Translations under genes and position numbers: made by a program
DNA from: Ramlibacter sp.
Lineage (GTDB): Bacteria > Pseudomonadota > Gammaproteobacteria > Burkholderiales > Burkholderiaceae_C
Length of the DNA stretch: 38,444 nucleotides
NCBI RefSeq assembly: GCF_028291745.1
Contig: NZ_JAQGNQ010000085.1
Location: 1-38,444 of the forward strand
Direction of reading: 5' to 3'
Shown: one piece after another, positions 24,739-32,282 of the stretch
How positions within the stretch are numbered: the first letter of the stretch is position 1
Layout: every line of letters starts with the position of its first letter
Notes under the pieces: model-generated
Database searches by the model: none
What the model was told of the DNA's origin: nothing
The model's input: only the letters and a program-made list of their open reading frames with translations

Positions 24739-25581
24739 ATGCAGCAGGCCTTCTCGCCCCCCCTTGCCAGCTCCACCTCCAAGCCCGCCCATGTCATCCT
24801 GTTGCACGGACTCGCCAGCTCCCCCAAGGAGTTCGGCTTGCTGGTTCGTCCCCTTCAGCAGCAAGGGATCGCTCTGCACGCACCCGAGATCCCGGGCTAC
24901 AGCCATGCCTGCTTGTCCGGAGCGCCGCGCTGGCAGGACTGGCTGGATGAAGCATGCGCCGTGGTGGAGCAAATCGCGGCACGGCACGGGCCCGTGGTAC
25001 TCGGTGGCCTCTGCACGGGTGCTGTGCTCGCACTGGGCGTCGCCGCGCGCGCTGCCGCGATGCCTTTGCCGGGCCTGGTCCTGCTGTCGCCCCTGGTCAC
25101 GTACGACGGTTGGGGCTTGCCGTGGTGGTATCGCCTCCGTGTCATCGCCTATGTGCTGCGCCAGGAGCACCGCTTCTTCATGAAGGAGCGCCCTCCGTAT
25201 GGTCTGAAGAACGAGCGGCTTCGCCAGTGGGTGCGGCAGCAGATGGACGCCGGCCAGGCCACGCTCGCCGGCCCGGCGCGCGTGTCCCTGCGGGTGGTGC
25301 GGGAAAGCGAACGCATGTCCCGCCAGGCGAACGGCTGGCTGGAGAACCTGCACGTCCCCACGCTGGTCGTGCACGCCCGCGAGGACGAGATCTGCAGTCT
25401 TGCAAGGGTCGAGGCGGCAGTTTCTCGGGCGCCCGCGGAACTCCTCGAACTCGCCGTGCTGGAAAACAGTTACCACATGATCACGGCCGACAACGATCGG
25501 CAGCTGGTCGCCGAACTGCTAGCCCGCCACGCCCGAGCCTGTCTCCACACTGCACCCGACCACCGGCCAGCCATGGCCTAG
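24739..25581 (+). CDS. Alpha/beta hydrolase with Cys nucleophile elbow
   Basis: The product has 280 residues and no signal peptide. The oxyanion-hole strand is HVILLHGLASSPKEF. The nucleophile elbow reads GGLCTG, placing Cys92 where Ser is usual. Asp216 in HAREDEI and His246 in ENSYHMI complete a Cys-Asp-His triad. The NSYHMIT ending resembles Est30-type carboxylesterases, whose nucleophile is Ser. A Cys in GxCxG is known from PHA synthases and dienelactone hydrolases. It precedes an ACP by 34 bp and a ketoacyl synthase, so a thioesterase or acyl-transfer role on ACP-bound chains is a reasonable inference. GTG 24736 is an alternative start. Confidence 0.85.
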   Translation: MQQAFSPPLASSTSKPAHVILLHGLASSPKEFGLLVRPLQQQGIALHAPEIPGYSHACLSGAPRWQDWLDEACAVVEQIAARHGPVVLGGLCTGAVLALGVAARAAAMPLPGLVLLSPLVTYDGWGLPWWYRLRVIAYVLRQEHRFFMKERPPYGLKNERLRQWVRQQMDAGQATLAGPARVSLRVVRESERMSRQANGWLENLHVPTLVVHAREDEICSLARVEAAVSRAPAELLELAVLENSYHMITADNDRQLVAELLARHARACLHTAPDHRPAMA

Positions 25582-25615
25582 GGCCCCTGCATGCCTGCGG
25601 TCTACCAATATCCCC

Positions 25616-25858
25616 ATGGAATCCATCGAAACCCTCAAGCAGCTGATTCATTCGCAGTTCGACGTCGCAACCGCGGACATCGATCCCGACGCGCCGTTCG
25701 CCCAATACAACCTCGACTCTCTCACCGTCGCGGAGCTGATGTTCGCGGTGGAAGACCAGTTCCACGTGCAGGTTCCTGACCAGGCCATGTCCACTGTCAC
25801 GAACCTGCGCGGCCTTGCCCAGATGCTGGACGAACTCCGCGCCTCCAAGGTTTCCTGA
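25616..25858 (+). CDS. Acyl carrier protein (specialised)
   Basis: The product has 80 residues, four-helix ACP size. The phosphopantetheine attachment Ser35 is in the motif LDSLTVAEL, followed by the acidic recognition helix AVEDQFHVQVPD. It differs from housekeeping AcpP, which has the longer GADSLDTVE-type motif. It therefore probably serves only the neighbouring synthase. The gap from the hydrolase is 34 bp, and the ketoacyl synthase begins one base after its stop. No strong ribosome-binding site is seen before the ATG, so translation may depend on the upstream gene. Confidence 0.92.
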   Translation: MESIETLKQLIHSQFDVATADIDPDAPFAQYNLDSLTVAELMFAVEDQFHVQVPDQAMSTVTNLRGLAQMLDELRASKVS

Positions 25859-25859
25859 C

Positions 25860-27083
25860 GTGAAGCAGCCGACCGCTCGGGTGGGCGTCATGGGAATGGG
25901 GGTGGTGAGCCCCCTCGGAAACGACATGGACGCTTCGTGGCGGCTCCTGCGCGACGGTGGTAGTGCGATCCGTCGGTTGGACCGGGGTGGGCAGCCGGAG
26001 CTACCCGTAGCATCCGCCGACTTCGACATCTCGAAAGTCCTGAGCAAGCTACGGCAGGTCGGCACCGAGCGAGTGAGCCACATGGCACTGCTGGCGGCTC
26101 TGAACGCGCTTGCCGACGCGGACCACGGAGGGTGGCAGGACGCCGAACGTGTCGGTCTTTATGTCGGCACGGGGATGGGTGGTGCAAGCACGATCGAGAA
26201 CGGCTACGCGGCCCTGCACGCTGGTGGGCGGATTCCCCCCCTCACCGTTCCCGCCGGCATGGTGAACAGCGCTGCCGCCCTGATCGCGATGCACATGGAC
26301 ATCCGCGGGCCCGTACTGACGTACGCAGTCGCTTGTGCGTCCAGCGCGGTGGCCATTGCGGAAGCCAGTCATGCATTGCGCCGGGGCGAGGTGGACCTTG
26401 CAATTGCCGGCGGGGCCGAGGCCCTCCTCGTGCCCGGGGCCTTGGCCGCCTGGAACGCGCTCAGGACGCTCGCGCCGCCGCACGAGGCTGTCGGGAGCAG
26501 CTGCCGGCCTTTTTCCCGCGACCGCAACGGCTTGGTGCTGGGCGAGGGTTCCGCGTTTCTGGTCCTGCAGCGCGAAGCAGACATCCTGCGACACGGGCGC
26601 GTGCCACGCGCCTGGCTGGCGGGCAGCGGGGTGCGCTGCGACGCGGCGCACCTCACCAACCCGAGCGTCCGCGGGCAAGTCGCCGCACTCCGGGCCGCGC
26701 TCGCAGCGAGCGGGCTCACGCCAGCGGACGTCGGCTATTGCAACGCCCACGGCACCGGGACGCTTGCCGGCGATCCCGTGGAGTGCGAAGCGCTGCGTGA
26801 GGTCTGGCAGGAAGCGGCACCGAAGCTGGCTCTGAGCTCGACCAAGGCGGCGCACGGCCATTTGCTGGGCGCCGCTGGCGCCCTCGAAGCCGTGTGGACG
26901 ATCCAGGCCCTGCGTACCGGCGACCTGCCTCCCACCCATGGCCTCGTCGACATCGATCCGGGTTGCCGAGGCCTGGAGCACATCCTCCATGCCGGGATTC
27001 ATGTCCCCGACCTGCGGCATGCGATCAGCAACTCCTTCGCATTCGGCGGTACCAACGCGACGCTGGTCTTCAGCAAGGCATGA
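25860..27083 (+). CDS. Beta-ketoacyl-ACP synthase (KAS II/FabF-like)
   Basis: The product has 407 residues from GTG. The thiolase-fold Cys-His-His triad is complete: Cys159 in AVACASSAVAIAEA, His297 in NAHGTGT and His332 in TKAAHGHLLGAAG. The C-terminal SNSFAFGGTNATLVF motif is also present. It condenses an acyl starter with malonyl-ACP. No ketoreductase, dehydratase, acyltransferase or ligase gene is adjacent. The cassette must then borrow FabG/FabZ from primary metabolism or make a simple beta-keto product released by the hydrolase. The GTG lies one base after the ACP stop, so the two are tightly coupled. The GC content is like that of its neighbours. Confidence 0.93.
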   Translation: MKQPTARVGVMGMGVVSPLGNDMDASWRLLRDGGSAIRRLDRGGQPELPVASADFDISKVLSKLRQVGTERVSHMALLAALNALADADHGGWQDAERVGLYVGTGMGGASTIENGYAALHAGGRIPPLTVPAGMVNSAAALIAMHMDIRGPVLTYAVACASSAVAIAEASHALRRGEVDLAIAGGAEALLVPGALAAWNALRTLAPPHEAVGSSCRPFSRDRNGLVLGEGSAFLVLQREADILRHGRVPRAWLAGSGVRCDAAHLTNPSVRGQVAALRAALAASGLTPADVGYCNAHGTGTLAGDPVECEALREVWQEAAPKLALSSTKAAHGHLLGAAGALEAVWTIQALRTGDLPPTHGLVDIDPGCRGLEHILHAGIHVPDLRHAISNSFAFGGTNATLVFSKA

Positions 27084-27197
27084 CAAGCGATACGGACGGC
27101 GCCGGGCGAAAGCGAGACGCAGTTCCGGACCTGCGATGTGATGCAGTGCGAGATGCTCGACTCCCTCTGCCGCTTGCGGCTCGCGTCGGCGGCCGCG

Positions 27198-28526
27198 TCA
27201 ACTTTGCTGGCAAGCGGTACGAAGCTGCCGATACTCCAGTTTCACGCCCTTGCCCGGGCCTTCGCTGGTGAGCGTGAGCCGCCCGCCCAATCGCTTGGCG
27301 ATCGCCGCGACGATCGACAGGCCGAGGCCGGAGCCGGACTCGCCGGCAGGTGCGACTCGATAGAAGGGCTCGAACACCCGCGACAGATGCTCCGCGGCGA
27401 TGCCCGGGCCATTGTCCACCACCACGATCACGGCATCGTCCTGCTCCGCATAGACGGACAGCGTCACCACCGCGCCGCAGGCGCAGTACTTGACCGCGTT
27501 CTCGGTGACGTTGTGCAGCAGGGTGGCCAGGTCCATTGGCGTGCCCTGGACGCACACACCCGGCTCGCAGCGCTCCATCCCCAGGTCCACGCCCTTGGCC
27601 TGCGCCTGCGACACCAGCGTGGCGATCACCTCCTTGGCCATTTCGGCCAGCGGCACCGGCGCCATTTCCCGTGCCGCAGGCGCTTCCGAGCGGGCCATGG
27701 ACAGCAGTTGCTCCAGCAGGTGCTGCATGCGCACGATGCCGCTTTGCAGTGAAGCCAGCCGCTCTCGCGCCGGCCCTTCGGGCAGCACGCGCTCCACATT
27801 CGCGACCTGCAACTGCAGCGCCGCCATCGGCGAGCGCAGTTCGTGCGCCGCATTTGCCACGAAGCGCTGCTGATGCGCCAGCGCACCCGTCAGCTCCGCC
27901 AGCAGCCGTTTGATCGATCGCACGAAGGGTTCGATCTCCGAGGGGATGTCCAGGTCGGGAAGATTGGCGGCGTTCGCCATGGCGTGTGTGTCGACGTGGC
28001 GCGCCAGCCTGGTGACCGGGCGCAGCGTGCGCGCCACCACCTGCCGCACCAGCACAATCAGTACGGGCATCAGCAGCAACAACGGGATCAGGGTGCGCGC
28101 GGCGCTGTGCTGGGCGATCTCGTCGCGCACCTGGGTTTGCTGGGCAACCGCCAGCCGCGCGCCATTCGGCGCCGTGCTGACCAGGACGCGCCAGCTGCGG
28201 CCGTCCCACTTCACGGTGTGCAGGCCCTCCGCCAATCCGGCAAGTTGCCCGGCAATGCCCGGTTCGCCCGCGCGCAATGGAATCACCAGCACGTCGTCGT
28301 CCGGCTCGGAGCCTGCCAGCTGCGCAAGCCGTTGGGGCATCGAGATCTGTCCGCCGACTATCAGCCCCGCAGTGTCGTGCAAGGTTCCGTCGAGGATCTC
28401 GTTCGCGTCGTGCAGGGCCCACACGAACGACAGGATCCCCGCCACCGCACCCGTGAGCAGAATCACTGCGAGGAGCGCAGCGGAGAGCCGCCACTGCAGC
28501 GAATGGTGAGCGCCTGCCGGCTTCAT
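27198..28526 (-). CDS. QseC-like sensor histidine kinase without intact partner
   Basis: The product has 442 residues. It has a membrane helix at about 15-36, a periplasmic domain (~110 residues), a second helix at about 145-165 and a HAMP-like linker (RTLRPVTRLARHVDTH). His228 in FVANAAHELRSPMAALQ is the phosphorylation site. The ATPase motifs are NVTENAVKYC, VDNGPGIAAEHL and GSGLGLSIVAAIAKRLGG. All catalytic parts look intact. Its ATG overlaps the stop of a 39-codon response-regulator remnant in the ATGA style of a normal regulator-kinase pair. The kinase therefore appears to have lost its partner and may signal to the regulator at 23937. Confidence 0.92.
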   Translation of the reverse strand: MKPAGAHHSLQWRLSAALLAVILLTGAVAGILSFVWALHDANEILDGTLHDTAGLIVGGQISMPQRLAQLAGSEPDDDVLVIPLRAGEPGIAGQLAGLAEGLHTVKWDGRSWRVLVSTAPNGARLAVAQQTQVRDEIAQHSAARTLIPLLLLMPVLIVLVRQVVARTLRPVTRLARHVDTHAMANAANLPDLDIPSEIEPFVRSIKRLLAELTGALAHQQRFVANAAHELRSPMAALQLQVANVERVLPEGPARERLASLQSGIVRMQHLLEQLLSMARSEAPAAREMAPVPLAEMAKEVIATLVSQAQAKGVDLGMERCEPGVCVQGTPMDLATLLHNVTENAVKYCACGAVVTLSVYAEQDDAVIVVVDNGPGIAAEHLSRVFEPFYRVAPAGESGSGLGLSIVAAIAKRLGGRLTLTSEGPGKGVKLEYRQLRTACQQS

Positions 28527-28642
28527 GTACGAGCGTCCACGAAGTAACCGACGCCGCAGACAATCTGCGGCGCGCCGGGGCCGCCGCTGCGCCGCACCAC
28601 CGCGCGCATCCGCGCCAGCAATTCCACCAACAACACCCGCAT
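28523..28642 (-). pseudogene. Response-regulator remnant (OmpR type), internally deleted to 39 codons
   Basis: The frame starts MRVLLV, as receiver domains do (MRVLLVEDD). It jumps directly to ELLARMRAVVRRSGG, the receiver-to-linker segment normally near residue 105-125. It then jumps to CGVGYFVDA, the wing at the end of an OmpR-type DNA-binding domain (xVRGVGYxV). Both internal losses keep frame. The phospho-acceptor Asp, the Lys and the recognition helix are gone. AAAGGGCG lies just upstream of the ATG, and the stop overlaps the kinase start. It may still be translated, serving only to couple kinase translation. Confidence 0.8.
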
Positions 28643-28707
28643 CGCCGCGCCCTTTCGCCTTCCCTGTCCCGCCTCGCCGGCCACTGCCAACCAGCACGAG
28701 GACGCCA

Positions 28708-30729
28708 TCATGGCGGCGTTCCGGTGCCTGTGCCACATGCCAGAAGAAGAGGAGCCGTCGGATCGGCTGGCTGCGTCGGCAGCTGCGGTCCGGCGCCCGC
28801 TTGCAGCTGCAGGCGCAAGCCGGTTGTATCGCTGACCGGGACCTCCCGCAGGCCAAAGCCATGGCGCCGTGGTTGCTCCTCGTAGAGAGACCCATACCAG
28901 ACCGGCACCGCCGCCGTAGCGCCGGCGAGCACTGCGTCCGAGCGCCAAAGCCGAAGGATCTGGCGCTGCTGCGCACCGTGGGGCGCTGGCAGGAGGAAGT
29001 TCAGGCTCGCACGCCGGCCCCCATCGAGCCGCGGCAGCACCGGCCGCTGCGCCAGGTCCGATGTGCCGGTGAGAACCAGCAAGGCCGCCGCCGGCGTCCA
29101 GGGTGGTGCCGGCAGCCACCCTGCGGCCTCGAGCGCGCGCGTCACGCCGCCGGCCCCGCACGCCCACTGCAGCACGAAGCGCTCCTCGGTGTCGCCGGCG
29201 AGTTCGCGCCGCTGCATTGGCAATTCGCGCCAGCCACCCTGTCGCCATGTGTTCGCGGCGATCGCCTGCGGCTGGGGTGCCTGCAGGTACATCGCCAGGT
29301 CGGCTGGGCCGCGCCAGCGGTTCCACGCGAAGCCGGAAACGAGAACCGCGAGGCAAGCCACCGCTGCCAGCTGTCGCGGCGCTACTGGCTCGGTGATCTG
29401 CCGCTGGGTGTACAGCATCGCCAGGAAAGCGACCCAGGCCAAGCCCACGCTCAAGCCCGCCATGACGTCGGAGAACCAGTGCGCACCGAGGTACAGGCGG
29501 GAGAATCCCACGAGCGCGACATAGATGGCGACGATGGCTGCAATGACCTGTCGCCAGCGCACCGGCTGCCCGCGCGCCAACAGGAAGGCGAGGAAGCCCA
29601 GCACGACCACCGAGACCGTCGCATGGCCGCTCGGGAAGGAGAAGCGCTCGTTCCCGCCATAAAGCGCCAGCGGCCGTGCCCGGCCCAGCGTGTGCTTAAG
29701 CACCTGCACCAGCAACTCGCCGAAGGCAGCGCAGGCAATCCAGTAGCGCGCCGAGCGCCAGCAGCGGCGCCACAGCAGCCAGGCAAGAACGGCCACGACG
29801 AGCGGCAGCAGCACGCCGACGCTGCCCAACTCCGTGATCAGCACCATCACCTGGTCGACGTCCTCCGTTCGCAGCTGCTGCAGAAAAGTGAACACGCTGC
29901 GGTCCGCCTGCACCAGGGGATCGTTGGTGATCACGTCTTCCAGCAGGAAGAGGAACAGGCCGCCTGCGGCCAGCAGCAACACTGCACCGACCAGCATGGC
30001 CTGCCCCCCGGCACCGGCCGGCTCCAGGATCCCACGCGCCATCCGCGGGATACGGCCATCGTGCTGCCGCAGCACGGCCAGCAGGCGAGTGCGGCCGCGC
30101 GTCGCCCAGGGCGCGACGCGCCTGTGCACGCTGGTGACCAGCCAGACGGCCAGCCAGAGCAGAAGCGCGAGCAACACCAGCAGCAGCGCGAGCCGGCCGC
30201 TGACGGCTTCTGCCATCTGCAAGGATGACCCGAGCAGGGCACCGGGCAGGATGTGCACCGGCGCCCACAGCAAGGCCGACAACACGTTCGTCACGTAGAA
30301 GCGTCGTCGCGGCATGCGGCCCAGCCCGGCAAGCAGCGGCAGGAAGGCACGCAGCGGGCCAGTGAAGCGGGCGATGGCCACGCTGGCCGCGCCGCGGCGC
30401 TGGATCAAGTCCTGCCCCTTGGCAAGCAACGCGGGCCGACGCTGTGCCATCGGCAGAAGGCGCCGCGCGACCGCTGAATGGCGACCGAGCTCGTAGCTGA
30501 GGGCATCGCCGGCAATCGCGCCAAGCGTCGCCCAGCCCAGGGCGGCAGCCATGCCGAGCGCGCCATGCCCCACCAGCACGCCGGCGACGAACATCACCAG
30601 CGCCGCGGGGACCACCGTGCCGACGACGGCCAGCGACTCCGAGAACGCGACGATCGCCACGACACAGAGCGCAATCGCGGGGTGCTGCCCGGCAGCCGCG
30701 ATCGCATGCGCGAGCGTTTGTCCTGTCAC
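28708..30729 (-). CDS. Bifunctional DedA-family / PAP2-phosphatase protein with LssY-like C-terminus
   Basis: The product has 673 residues. Residues ~20-200 are a DedA-type membrane domain (GDALSYELGRH and ARFTGPLRAFLPLLAG). Residues ~245-450 are a PAP2 phosphatase with all three motifs: KHTLGRARP (345-353), PSGH (366-369) and SRLYLGAHWFSD (410-421). The remaining ~220 residues are a soluble LssY-C-like domain (WRQGGWRELPMQRRELAGD). DedA proteins move undecaprenyl phosphate or other lipids across the membrane. PAP2 enzymes dephosphorylate lipid pyrophosphates. Fusion suggests coupled lipid-carrier recycling or lipid A-type phosphate trimming. It is divergent from the TolC-RND operon. Confidence 0.92.
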   Translation of the reverse strand: MTGQTLAHAIAAAGQHPAIALCVVAIVAFSESLAVVGTVVPAALVMFVAGVLVGHGALGMAAALGWATLGAIAGDALSYELGRHSAVARRLLPMAQRRPALLAKGQDLIQRRGAASVAIARFTGPLRAFLPLLAGLGRMPRRRFYVTNVLSALLWAPVHILPGALLGSSLQMAEAVSGRLALLLVLLALLLWLAVWLVTSVHRRVAPWATRGRTRLLAVLRQHDGRIPRMARGILEPAGAGGQAMLVGAVLLLAAGGLFLFLLEDVITNDPLVQADRSVFTFLQQLRTEDVDQVMVLITELGSVGVLLPLVVAVLAWLLWRRCWRSARYWIACAAFGELLVQVLKHTLGRARPLALYGGNERFSFPSGHATVSVVVLGFLAFLLARGQPVRWRQVIAAIVAIYVALVGFSRLYLGAHWFSDVMAGLSVGLAWVAFLAMLYTQRQITEPVAPRQLAAVACLAVLVSGFAWNRWRGPADLAMYLQAPQPQAIAANTWRQGGWRELPMQRRELAGDTEERFVLQWACGAGGVTRALEAAGWLPAPPWTPAAALLVLTGTSDLAQRPVLPRLDGGRRASLNFLLPAPHGAQQRQILRLWRSDAVLAGATAAVPVWYGSLYEEQPRRHGFGLREVPVSDTTGLRLQLQAGAGPQLPTQPADPTAPLLLACGTGTGTPP

Positions 30730-30828
30730 TGGGTTTCCTCATGCTGTGCATGGCATCTGTCGATGCAGGGCCGCGATCATGGACGAATCCGGCGCAGTCG
30801 GGTGCGCATGGCAACAAGGTGCGGGGAT

Positions 30829-30844
30829 TTCAGGCAGAACTCAG
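30829..30844 (+). promoter_or_regulatory. Tandem TTCAG-N6-CTCAG box (site B)
   Basis: TTCAG (30829-30833) and CTCAG (30840-30844) have an 11-bp period and lie 42 bp upstream of the TolC-family start at 30887. A TAGGGT stretch 10 bases downstream (30855-30860) could serve as a poor -10. It has the same architecture and orientation relative to the gene as sites A (24676) and C (36431). Confidence 0.5.
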
Positions 30845-30886
30845 TTTCATGCGTTAGGGTTCCGCGTTTTGGAAAAAGAACCCTTG

Positions 30887-32275
30887 ATGCGCGCCTCACC
30901 ACAGCGGCGCTCGGACCTTCCGGGCCACTGCCGGGCAGCAGGATGGATGCTCGCGCTCGCAGCCTCGCTCGCCGGATGTGCTGACACCATGCCACCGCTG
31001 CCGACCGGGCATACGCTGGTGGGCTCGGTCGCCGACCTCCGCGTCGACCGTTCGCAGTTGCCATTCCCGGAACTCGCAGAGCACCCATTCGCGGCCGACG
31101 GTGCCCTCGATCTCGACGACATCGCGACCCTGGCCGTGTTGAACAACCCCGACCTCAAGGTCGCGCGCGCAGATGCCGGCGTCACGCACGCGCAGGCATT
31201 TGCCGCCGGACTGCTGCCCGACCCTCAGTTGCAGTTGACGCGCGACTTCCCCGATCGCCAGGAAGCTGGAACGACCAACGCCTTCAACCTGAACCTCAGC
31301 GAAGACCTCAATGCGTTGCTGCGCCACCCGCACGACAAGCGCGCCGCCGAACTCGATGCGCGCAAGACCGACCTCAACCTGCTCTGGCAGGAATGGCAGG
31401 TGGTCGCCAAGGCACGTACGCTCGGGGTCAAGCTGGTGCAGGAGCAGCGGCTGCAGCGGGTGCTGCAGGAAAACCGCAGGCTGTTCGCCGACCGCTATCA
31501 GCGCACGGAGCAGGCGCTGGAGCGACGCCTGCTCGCCATCGACGCCGTCACGCCGCACCTGACCGCGCTGCAGGACGTCGACAAGCAACTGCGCGACCTC
31601 GAGCGGCAGGTCAACACGGATGCCCACGATCTGAATGCATTGCTTGGCTTGTTACCCGACACCCCCGTCCCCCTGCGCGCCCAGCTCGCCGTGCCAGACA
31701 TCGACGAGTCCGCCGTGTTGGCGCTGCTGCCGGACTTGCCGGCGCGCCGGCCCGACCTGATCGCCCTGCAGGCCGGCTACCAGGCCGAAGACCAGCGCGT
31801 GCGCGCCGCGCTGGCCAGCCGCTTTCCCACCTTCAACGTCGGCTTCACGCGCGCCCGCGACACCAGCGGCGTCTACACGCACGGCTTCGGCGTCACCCTC
31901 AGCCTGCCGCTGTTCAACGGCAACCGCGGCAACATCGCGATCGAAGAAGCCACGCGCGAGAAGCTGCGCCGCGACTACGAGAGCCGCCTCGACACAATGC
32001 AATCCGACGTGCATCGCATCCTCTCCGAGCAGCGCATCAACGCCCGCCAGCTGCGCGAGGTGAAAGAGGGCATTGCCTCGCTCTCCACCGCTGCCGCCGA
32101 TGCGGATGCCGCGTTCCGGGCGCGTGCCATCGACGCGCTCGCGTATGTGACGCTGCGCGCGTCCCTGCTGTCCAAGCAGGTGGAAGAAATCAACCTCGAG
32201 CAGTCGATCCTGGAGCAGCGCGTCGCGCTGCAGGCGTTGATCGGCCCGACGACCGCGATCCCCGCGTTGAAATGA
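30887..32275 (+). CDS. TolC-family outer-membrane efflux lipoprotein
   Basis: The product has 462 residues. The N-terminus is a lipoprotein signal with lipobox LAGC (Cys31). The two long TolC-type helical halves follow. Repeated ALLNNPDLKVARAD-like and RRPDLIALQAGYQAED segments begin each half, with QARTLGVKLVQEQRL-type coiled coils. SLPLFNGNRGNIAIEEATREK is a classic outer-membrane-factor segment. It forms the outer-membrane channel of a tripartite pump with the adaptor at 32283 and the RND protein at 33359. Spacing to the adaptor is 7 bp. Site B lies upstream, so the operon probably responds to the OmpR-type system. Confidence 0.92.
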   Translation: MRASPQRRSDLPGHCRAAGWMLALAASLAGCADTMPPLPTGHTLVGSVADLRVDRSQLPFPELAEHPFAADGALDLDDIATLAVLNNPDLKVARADAGVTHAQAFAAGLLPDPQLQLTRDFPDRQEAGTTNAFNLNLSEDLNALLRHPHDKRAAELDARKTDLNLLWQEWQVVAKARTLGVKLVQEQRLQRVLQENRRLFADRYQRTEQALERRLLAIDAVTPHLTALQDVDKQLRDLERQVNTDAHDLNALLGLLPDTPVPLRAQLAVPDIDESAVLALLPDLPARRPDLIALQAGYQAEDQRVRAALASRFPTFNVGFTRARDTSGVYTHGFGVTLSLPLFNGNRGNIAIEEATREKLRRDYESRLDTMQSDVHRILSEQRINARQLREVKEGIASLSTAAADADAAFRARAIDALAYVTLRASLLSKQVEEINLEQSILEQRVALQALIGPTTAIPALK

Positions 32276-32282
32276 ACCGTCC

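Noticed and set aside
23941..25476. Upstream extension of the QseC/PmrB-like kinase
   Set aside because: It would overlap the OmpR-type regulator in another frame and run antisense to the hydrolase. The kinase has a natural start overlapping the regulator stop.
27084..27197. Short GC hairpin in the convergent gap between the ketosynthase and kinase genes
   Set aside because: The stem is only 4-5 bp with no T-run; too weak to call a terminator.
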